Below are positions 30,049 through 34,535 of a stretch of DNA of 34,535 nt, piece by piece. Position 1 is the stretch's first letter. Each line of letters starts with the position of its first letter. The translations under genes were made by a program, and so were the position numbers. The notes under the pieces are model-generated. The model was not told the origin of the DNA, made no database searches, and saw nothing but the letters and a program-made list of their open reading frames with translations. Location of the stretch: contig JACPQF010000027.1 in the NCBI GenBank assembly GCA_016190625.1, positions 1 to 34,535 of the forward strand, read 5' to 3'. Source of the DNA: Chloroflexota bacterium. Its GTDB lineage: Bacteria; Chloroflexota; Dehalococcoidia; JACPQF01.

Positions 30049-30121
30049 GGGCGAACGCCTGTTCACCCCTACCTTTGCCTTCCGTAGGGGCGAATCCTTC
30101 GGCTGAAGGATTCACCCCTAC
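30049..30121. repeat. Two palindromic REP-like units between rplE and rplX
   Basis: Unit 1 (about 30049-30072) pairs GGGCGAAC with GTTCACCC. Unit 2 (30084-30121) has 17-nt arms starting GTAGGGGCGAATCCTTC around a GGCT loop with one mismatch. They fill the 154-nt gap between rplX and rplE and would form RNA hairpins inside the operon transcript. Confidence 0.7.
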
Positions 30122-30157
30122 CCGTACCTACGGCAAGCATTTTCCAGCCGCACACTC

Positions 30158-30469
30158 TTAGTCTATAGTCTCGCCACAGGCCCGACAGACCCGACTCTTG
30201 GCCCCGCTCTCCGGGTAGACGCTGCCAACCCGCGTGGGCTGGTTACATTTCGAACAAACAAGCATGACGTTCGAGATGCCAATCGGCGCCTCTTTCTCGA
30301 TGATTCCGGCCTGCCTCGCGATCCCACGAGGTTTCATATGGCGCTTCACGATGTTCACGCCCTCCACCAGCAGCTTGCCGTCCTTGGGAATCACCCGGTG
30401 GACCTTGCCTCTCTTGCCTTTTTCTTTACCGGCGATCACCAAAACCGTATCATTCTTTCGTATCGTCAC
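30158..30469 (-). CDS. rplX: 50S ribosomal protein L24
   Basis: Assembly-initiator protein next to the exit tunnel. It starts [23 protein letters not shown] (KOW motif), then [13 protein letters not shown] and EAPI..SNVMLV. The C-terminus carries CSKC ... CRAC, a zinc-ribbon-like pair found in many L24. Its 103 residues are normal. The start is GTG 30469 with AGGAG 6 nt upstream. Confidence 0.96.
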   Translation of the reverse strand: MTIRKNDTVLVIAGKEKGKRGKVHRVIPKDGKLLVEGVNIVKRHMKPRGIARQAGIIEKEAPIGISNVMLVCSKCNQPTRVGSVYPESGAKSRVCRACGETID

Positions 30470-30481
30470 CTTTATCTCCTA

Positions 30482-30596
30482 CAGAACCTCGGGCGACACA
30501 AACACCATCGTCCCGCGTAGGGGCGAATCCTTCCGCCGAATGATTCGCCCCTACGAATGCCGTCATAGAACCTCGGGCGCCAGAGACACGATCTTC
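30482..30596. repeat. REP-like palindrome flanked by a duplicated rplN 3' end
   Basis: The palindrome at 30516-30555 (arms CGTAGGGGCGAATC.TTC) lies between two direct repeats: AGAACCTCGGGCG... at about 30483-30511 and at about 30567-30595, roughly 29 bp with about 24 matches. The right copy is the real rplN C-terminus (LAPEVL, stop at 30563); the left copy is a leftover that still reads SPEVL, stop, just before the rplX ribosome-binding site. It resembles an insertion with a long target duplication. Confidence 0.65.
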
Positions 30597-30931
30597 ATGA
30601 AGTTCCTGTCTCTCAGCTCCCTCGCCACCGGACCGAAAATGCGAGTGCCCTTCGGGTTCAGCTTATCCGTTAGGATTACTGCGGCGTTCTCGTCAAATCT
30701 GATATAGGACCCGTCCGGCCTCCCATATTCCTTGGCTGTCCGCACGACCACTGCCCGAACCACGTCGCCCTTCTTGACAGCGCCGTGAGGTGTGGCCTGC
30801 TTTACAGAGCCAATGATGACGTCACCGATGCGTGCGTATTTCTTGGCGGACCCTCCCAGCACGCGGATGCACATAATGCTTTTCGCGCCGGTGTTGTCCG
30901 CGACCTTCAGCCTAGTAAGTGCCTGGATCAC
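30563..30931 (-). CDS. rplN: 50S ribosomal protein L14
   Basis: Lies at the subunit interface and contacts 16S rRNA helix 14. It shows [85 protein letters not shown]. Its 122 residues equal the family norm. The start is GTG 30931 with GGAGA upstream. Its 3' end is duplicated beside the palindrome downstream. Confidence 0.97.
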   Translation of the reverse strand: MIQALTRLKVADNTGAKSIMCIRVLGGSAKKYARIGDVIIGSVKQATPHGAVKKGDVVRAVVVRTAKEYGRPDGSYIRFDENAAVILTDKLNPKGTRIFGPVARELRDRNFMKIVSLAPEVL

Positions 30932-30968
30932 GTCAAGAGTCTCCTTCTAAAGCAGCCTCTACTTGGCC

Positions 30969-31250
30969 TTACTCAATTTCGGTGGGCTTTACTTCGGCGA
31001 CATCGCCCTTGGTCAGGACCTCGACCACTTTCCATGCCTTGTCCCTGGAGATCGGACGTGTTTCCATGAGACGCACAATATCGCCCATATGGCAGGCGTT
31101 CGCCTCATCGTGAGCCTTGATCCGGCGTGTGCGCCGGATCACCCGCCTGTACAGGGGGTGCTGCTTCGCCGTCTCCACCGCCACGACGACGGTTTTCTCC
31201 ATCTTGTCGCTGACTACTCGCCCAACCCGTGTCTTGCGATTCTTCTGCAC
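30969..31250 (-). CDS. rpsQ: 30S ribosomal protein S17
   Basis: An OB-fold 16S rRNA-binding protein. It shows KTRVGRVVSDKMEKTVVVAVE, HPLY.R..RRT.RIKAHDE.N.C..GD.VR..ETRP.S..K.W.VVEVL. GTG 31250 is chosen because GGAG lies 6 nt upstream and the next residues (VQKNRKTRVG) fit the family; a frame to 31286 overlaps rpmC. It gives 93 residues. Confidence 0.95.
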   Translation of the reverse strand: MQKNRKTRVGRVVSDKMEKTVVVAVETAKQHPLYRRVIRRTRRIKAHDEANACHMGDIVRLMETRPISRDKAWKVVEVLTKGDVAEVKPTEIE

Positions 31251-31260
31251 CCTTAACTCC

Positions 31261-31476
31261 TCATTCGGTTTCGCCGCCCAGCTCACGCTCTCGCATCAGC
31301 GTCACGATTCGCGCTATTCGTCGCTTGACTCGCGGGATCTCCCGATAGTTGTCCAGTTGCCGCGTAGCATGGCGAAACCTGAGATTGAATAGCTCTTCGT
31401 GGGCCTGCTCGAGCCTGCGAGCGAGCTCGGCTTCGGCCACACCACGTAATTCCTTAACCTCTTCCCTCGTCTTCAC
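31261..31476 (-). CDS. rpmC: 50S ribosomal protein L29
   Basis: A two-helix protein near the tunnel exit, part of the trigger factor/SRP docking site. It shows [21 protein letters not shown] and [34 protein letters not shown]. Its 71 residues are normal. The start is GTG 31476 with AGGAG inside the end of rplP, 1 nt after the rplP stop. Confidence 0.96.
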   Translation of the reverse strand: MKTREEVKELRGVAEAELARRLEQAHEELFNLRFRHATRQLDNYREIPRVKRRIARIVTLMRERELGGETE

Positions 31477-31477
31477 T

Positions 31478-31933
31478 CTATTCAGCTCCTGCTTCCGGGG
31501 CGCCCGCTGGCTCTGCCGCTTCCTCTGCCACGGCGGCGAGGAACCTCGTATCTATGGGAAGCTTATGCCCGGCCAGACGCAACGCCTCACGGGCAATGTC
31601 CTCTCGCACCCCACCCACCTCGAACAAAATACGACCCGGTTTCACCACGGCGACCCAATGGTCTGGTGCGCCTTTGCCACTGCCCATTCTCGTCTCCGCC
31701 GGCTTCGCCGTGACTGGCTTGTCGGGGAAAATACGAATCCACACTTTGCCGCCACGCTTCATGTGATGGGTAATCGCCCGCCGTGCGGCCTCGATTTGAC
31801 GTGAGTTTATCCAGGCGGCCTCCAAGGCCTGAAGCGCAAACTCACCAAAGGCTAGCCGATCTCCGCCCTGCGCTAATCCCTTCCGGCGACCACGATGAAC
31901 TTTACGATGCTTCACCCTCTTAGGTTGTAACAT
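31478..31933 (-). CDS. rplP: 50S ribosomal protein L16
   Basis: Binds near the A site and 5S rRNA. It shows [36 protein letters not shown]...[21 protein letters not shown] (seen in parts), [36 protein letters not shown]. Its 151 residues include an Ala/Glu-rich tail of about ten residues. AGGAGG precedes ATG 31933. Confidence 0.97.
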   Translation of the reverse strand: MLQPKRVKHRKVHRGRRKGLAQGGDRLAFGEFALQALEAAWINSRQIEAARRAITHHMKRGGKVWIRIFPDKPVTAKPAETRMGSGKGAPDHWVAVVKPGRILFEVGGVREDIAREALRLAGHKLPIDTRFLAAVAEEAAEPAGAPEAGAE

Positions 31934-31963
31934 AACTCCTCCTGAGATCTAGCCGACGGAGCG

Positions 31964-32641
31964 CTAGGGTGTGGCGACCTCTTGCACCCGGGCCGGCTGG
32001 CTGACCTTCTTCGGCTCTGGCAAGATGTCTCCCTTGTAGATCCAGACCTTGATCCCCACTCGCCCAAAAGTTGTGCGCGCCTCTGCCGTACCATAATCGA
32101 TGTTCGCCCTAAGCGTTTGCAGAGGAACCTGCCCCGACCTTTCGGTTTCGCTTCTCGACATCTCTGCTCCGCCCAGCCTTCCCGCCACGATAATCTTGAT
32201 GCCCTTGGCACCCCGCTGCATTGAGCGCTGGACAGCCTGCTTCATCGCCCGCTTATAGGCTACTCGTCGCTCGAGCTGCTCGGCGATATTGCGCGCTACC
32301 AGAGCAGCCTCCAATTCGGGAACGCGGATCTCCTGAATGCTGACCCGCACCTTCTTCCCCGTTAGCCGCTCCAACGAGTTCTTGAGCTCGTCGACCTTGG
32401 CACCGGCCTTCCCGATCACAATGCCGGGCTTTGCCGTATGGATCGAAATCGCCACTTGGTTGGCTCCCCTCTCGATCTCGATTCGAGGGATGCCGGCATC
32501 ACGAAGTTTGGTCAGAATCGATCGCCTGATCAACAGGTCCTCGTGCAGCAGGTCGGTGTAGTTCCTCCCGGCGTACCAGCGACCCTGCCACGCCTTGTTT
32601 ATCACCAGCCTAAATCCAGCGGGATGTACCTTCTGTCCCAA
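31964..32641 (-). CDS. rpsC: 30S ribosomal protein S3
   Basis: Forms the mRNA entry with S4 and S5. It begins MGQKVHPAGFRL, followed by the type II KH domain with GIVIGKAGAKVDEL (GxxG loop = GKAG) and the C-terminal domain GRLGGAEMSRSE, RANIDYG.AEA.TTFG..G.KVWIYKGDI. Its 225 residues are normal. The start is TTG 32641, immediately after the rplV TGA, with GGAGG 5 nt upstream. Confidence 0.97.
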   Translation of the reverse strand: MGQKVHPAGFRLVINKAWQGRWYAGRNYTDLLHEDLLIRRSILTKLRDAGIPRIEIERGANQVAISIHTAKPGIVIGKAGAKVDELKNSLERLTGKKVRVSIQEIRVPELEAALVARNIAEQLERRVAYKRAMKQAVQRSMQRGAKGIKIIVAGRLGGAEMSRSETERSGQVPLQTLRANIDYGTAEARTTFGRVGIKVWIYKGDILPEPKKVSQPARVQEVATP

Positions 32642-32980
32642 TCAGACCTCCTTATCTCCCACACTAACAGAGATGTGGCTCGATCGCTTCAGGATGGGCC
32701 TCGCACGTCCGTGAGCTGCCGACCTGATCCGCTTCAGCGTCGGACCCTTGTCGACACAGATAGACATGATGAACAAGTCCATAGGCGCCATTTGATAATT
32801 GTTCTCCGCGCTCGCCGCCGCCGACGCCACTGCCTTTGATACCGCCCTCGCCGCCGGCGAAGGCATGTACTTCAACACGGCAAGCGCCCGATCCACCTTC
32901 ATGCCGCGCACTGTGTCGACAATCAGGCGCATCTTCCGCGGCGAAGTCCGTATGTATTTCTCGGTTGCCCAAGCCTCCAT
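32642..32980 (-). CDS. rplV: 50S ribosomal protein L22
   Basis: Lines the exit tunnel with an extended hairpin. It shows IRTSPRKMRLIVDTVRGMKVDRALAVLKYMP, A..KAVASAAASAENNY and C-terminal GPTLKRIR.AAHGRARPILKRSSHISV. Its 112 residues are usual. ATG 32980 has GGGAG upstream. It is fused end to end with rpsC. Confidence 0.97.
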   Translation of the reverse strand: MEAWATEKYIRTSPRKMRLIVDTVRGMKVDRALAVLKYMPSPAARAVSKAVASAAASAENNYQMAPMDLFIMSICVDKGPTLKRIRSAAHGRARPILKRSSHISVSVGDKEV

Positions 32981-33034
32981 CCAACGCTCCCATCGAGGGG
33001 TCGACTGTGGTGGCCTGAGCCACCCTCTCCCCTG

Positions 33035-33325
33035 CTATTTCTTCTTGACTGCCGTCGTTCTCTCCGACTTGTGCGAATGGCCGCGAAAATGCCTGGTCAG
33101 AGCGAACTCGCCCAGCTTATGCCCCACCATGTTCTCCGTCACAAAGATGGGCACGTGACGCCTTCCGTCGTGGACGGCGATCGTATGACCCACCATTTGC
33201 GGGAGGATCGTGGAGGGGCGCGACCACGTCTTTATGACCGCCTTCTGGCCGCTCCGGTTGATTGAGTCGATCTTTCTCATTAGATTCAAATCGACGAACG
33301 GGCCCTTTTTGGTCGACCTTCCCAT
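33035..33325 (-). CDS. rpsS: 30S ribosomal protein S19
   Basis: A 30S head protein that pairs with S13. It shows [71 protein letters not shown]. Its 96 residues are normal. No clear Shine-Dalgarno is visible, which suggests coupling with rplB, whose stop is 56 nt upstream. Confidence 0.97.
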   Translation of the reverse strand: MGRSTKKGPFVDLNLMRKIDSINRSGQKAVIKTWSRPSTILPQMVGHTIAVHDGRRHVPIFVTENMVGHKLGEFALTRHFRGHSHKSERTTAVKKK

Positions 33326-33381
33326 ACTTGTTCAGCCAGCGCAGGCCTGCAACTAGCCATAGCGGCTCCGCTGCCCTCGTC

Positions 33382-34212
33382 CTACCTGGCCTTTCTCCTC
33401 CTTATGATCATCTTGTCTGTTACCTTATTGTGCCTCGTCCGGTAACCCATGGCGGGCTTGCCCCAAGGTGTCTTCGGTCCCGGCATACCGACTGGCGCCT
33501 TCCCCTCACCACCACCATGGGGATGGTCGCGAGGATTCATCGCCGACCCACGAACTTCCGGCCTCCGACCGGTCCAGCGCGTTCGCCCGGCCTTGCCCAG
33601 CTTTATATTCTCGTGCTCGATATTGCCCAGTTGGCCGATAGTGGCCGAGACGTCGATCCGCACCCGCCGCATTTCTCCCGAAGGCATACGAAGCGTGGCG
33701 TATTCGCCCTCCTTGGCCATGAGCTGGGCTGCCGCTCCGGCGCTACGCACCAACTGCCCGCCCTTTCCCTTGCGAAGCTCGATATTATGGATGAGCGTTC
33801 CCGTGGGAATCGCGCTTATCGGCAAGGAGTGGCCAGGCTTAATATCGGCCTCCGGCCCGGTGAGAACGGCGTCCCCAACTTTCAGCCCGAGGGGGGCCAA
33901 AATGTATCTCTTCTCACCGTCTGCATACTGCAAGAGTGCTATGCGGGCTGACCGGTTCGGATCGTATTCAATCGCCACAACCTTGGCCGGGACGCCTACC
34001 TTCTCCCGCTTGAAGTCGACGACCCGATACTGTCTCTTGGCGCCTCCGCCCCGATGCCGCACCGTCACCTTGCCCCGAACATTGCGTCCGGCCTGCCTCT
34101 TCAAAGGCGCGAGGAGTGATTTCTCGGGGGCCTTCCCGGTGAGCTCCTCGAAGGTCGCCCCGGTCATGCCTCGACGGCCCGGAGATGTCGGCCTATACGT
34201 CTTCAATGCCAT
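33382..34212 (-). CDS. rplB: 50S ribosomal protein L2
   Basis: Required for subunit joining and peptidyl transferase activity. It opens [21 protein letters not shown], continues [26 protein letters not shown], and has the hallmark [21 protein letters not shown] containing the functionally important His (seen within [12 protein letters not shown]). Its 276 residues are usual. ATG 34212 has GGAG 5 nt upstream. Confidence 0.98.
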   Translation of the reverse strand: MALKTYRPTSPGRRGMTGATFEELTGKAPEKSLLAPLKRQAGRNVRGKVTVRHRGGGAKRQYRVVDFKREKVGVPAKVVAIEYDPNRSARIALLQYADGEKRYILAPLGLKVGDAVLTGPEADIKPGHSLPISAIPTGTLIHNIELRKGKGGQLVRSAGAAAQLMAKEGEYATLRMPSGEMRRVRIDVSATIGQLGNIEHENIKLGKAGRTRWTGRRPEVRGSAMNPRDHPHGGGEGKAPVGMPGPKTPWGKPAMGYRTRHNKVTDKMIIRRRKAR

Positions 34213-34275
34213 GCTAACTCCTTCTAGGTAGCTATCAGTCCTTCTTTGGAAGGACCGTCAGCTTCATGCGGATAA

Positions 34276-34535
34276 CTACACGCCCTCGAAGAGCTCGATC
34301 TTCTGACCCGTTTTCAGGGTTACTATGCCCTTTCTCCAAGCGGCAGTCTGAACCTGACGCTTGCCGACCCTTCTGGTCTTGCTGGGCATCCGGCTCACCG
34401 CCACGTCGACGACGTTAACGTTGAAGGCTTTCTCGACAGCCTCTCTTATCTGCATCTTGTTGGCGCCCTTCGCCACCTCGAAAGTGTACTTGCTCTGGTC
34501 CAACATTCCTGTGGACTTCTCGGTAACGATGGGAC
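34276..34535 (-). CDS. rplW: 50S ribosomal protein L23 (5' end outside window)
   Basis: Tunnel-exit protein and docking site for trigger factor and SRP. The frame runs through the right edge: PIVTEKSTGMLDQSKYTFEV matches the conserved N-terminal region of L23, so the ATG at 34506 is internal, not the start. The rest shows A.K.QIREAVEKAFNV.V..V....P.KTRRVGKR and a final KTGQKIELFEGV. About ten N-terminal residues lie outside the window. Confidence 0.95.
   Translation of the reverse strand, partial: PIVTEKSTGMLDQSKYTFEVAKGANKMQIREAVEKAFNVNVVDVAVSRMPSKTRRVGKRQVQTAAWRKGIVTLKTGQKIELFEGV

Overview
The window reads as chromosomal DNA of a member of the phylum Chloroflexota, probably an uncultured lineage. 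The reasons are the high-GC sequence, very long secreted proteins joined by Thr/Pro/Ala/Ser linkers (TPTPTATAT type), a C-terminal IYLPAI-type motif, and the gene order of the translation cluster. The phylum call is an inference from style and gene content; no marker phylogeny was run. Every gene supported here lies on the minus strand, so transcription runs from right to left.

Right part (about 18.3-34.5 kb): an almost complete S10/spc/alpha super-operon in the order rplW (cut by the window edge), rplB, rpsS, rplV, rpsC, rplP, rpmC, rpsQ, rplN, rplX, rplE, rpsZ, rpsH, rplF, rplR, rpsE, rpmD, rplO, secY, adk, map, infA, rpmJ, rpsM, rpsK, rpsD, rpoA, rplQ, truA, rplM, rpsI. It supplies ribosomal proteins, the Sec translocon channel, an energy-charge enzyme, N-terminal Met removal, initiation factor 1, the RNA polymerase alpha subunit and a tRNA pseudouridine synthase. 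Many genes touch or overlap, and several start at TTG or GTG with a good Shine-Dalgarno. GTAGGGGCGAA-type palindromes sit in three intergenic gaps, and one is bracketed by a diverged duplication of the rplN 3' end. A perfect hairpin terminator closes the cluster after rpsI.

Left part (1-18.2 kb): two tandem genes for giant secreted mosaic proteins. Each has its own copy of the same sigma70-type promoter, a long leader of about 230 nt with a terminator-like hairpin, a signal peptide and a clan GH-A-like (beta/alpha)8 barrel. After the barrel they diverge. The upstream gene (7738-17910, about 3,390 residues) carries an eight-repeat PQQ-type propeller, a subtilisin-like protease with an intact Asp/His/Ser triad, a parallel beta-helix, an Ig-like domain interrupted by a six-motif Kelch propeller, a fibronectin III domain, a second Kelch propeller, and a cohesin - beta-sandwich - dockerin - cohesin C-terminal part. 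The downstream gene (7333 to beyond position 1) carries one cohesin, about 15 tandem carboxypeptidase-regulatory-like beta-sandwich repeats, a ZU5-like domain and a DUF11-like domain. Its reading frame is broken near the N-terminus by a 5-bp tandem duplication that separates the signal peptide from the barrel.

The most unusual content is the pair of giant proteins: cohesin and dockerin modules in one chain and a cohesin in its neighbour suggest a self-assembling or co-assembling extracellular complex built outside a classical cellulosome. Assignments rest on reading motifs by eye; structure prediction and profile searches would be needed to settle domain families.
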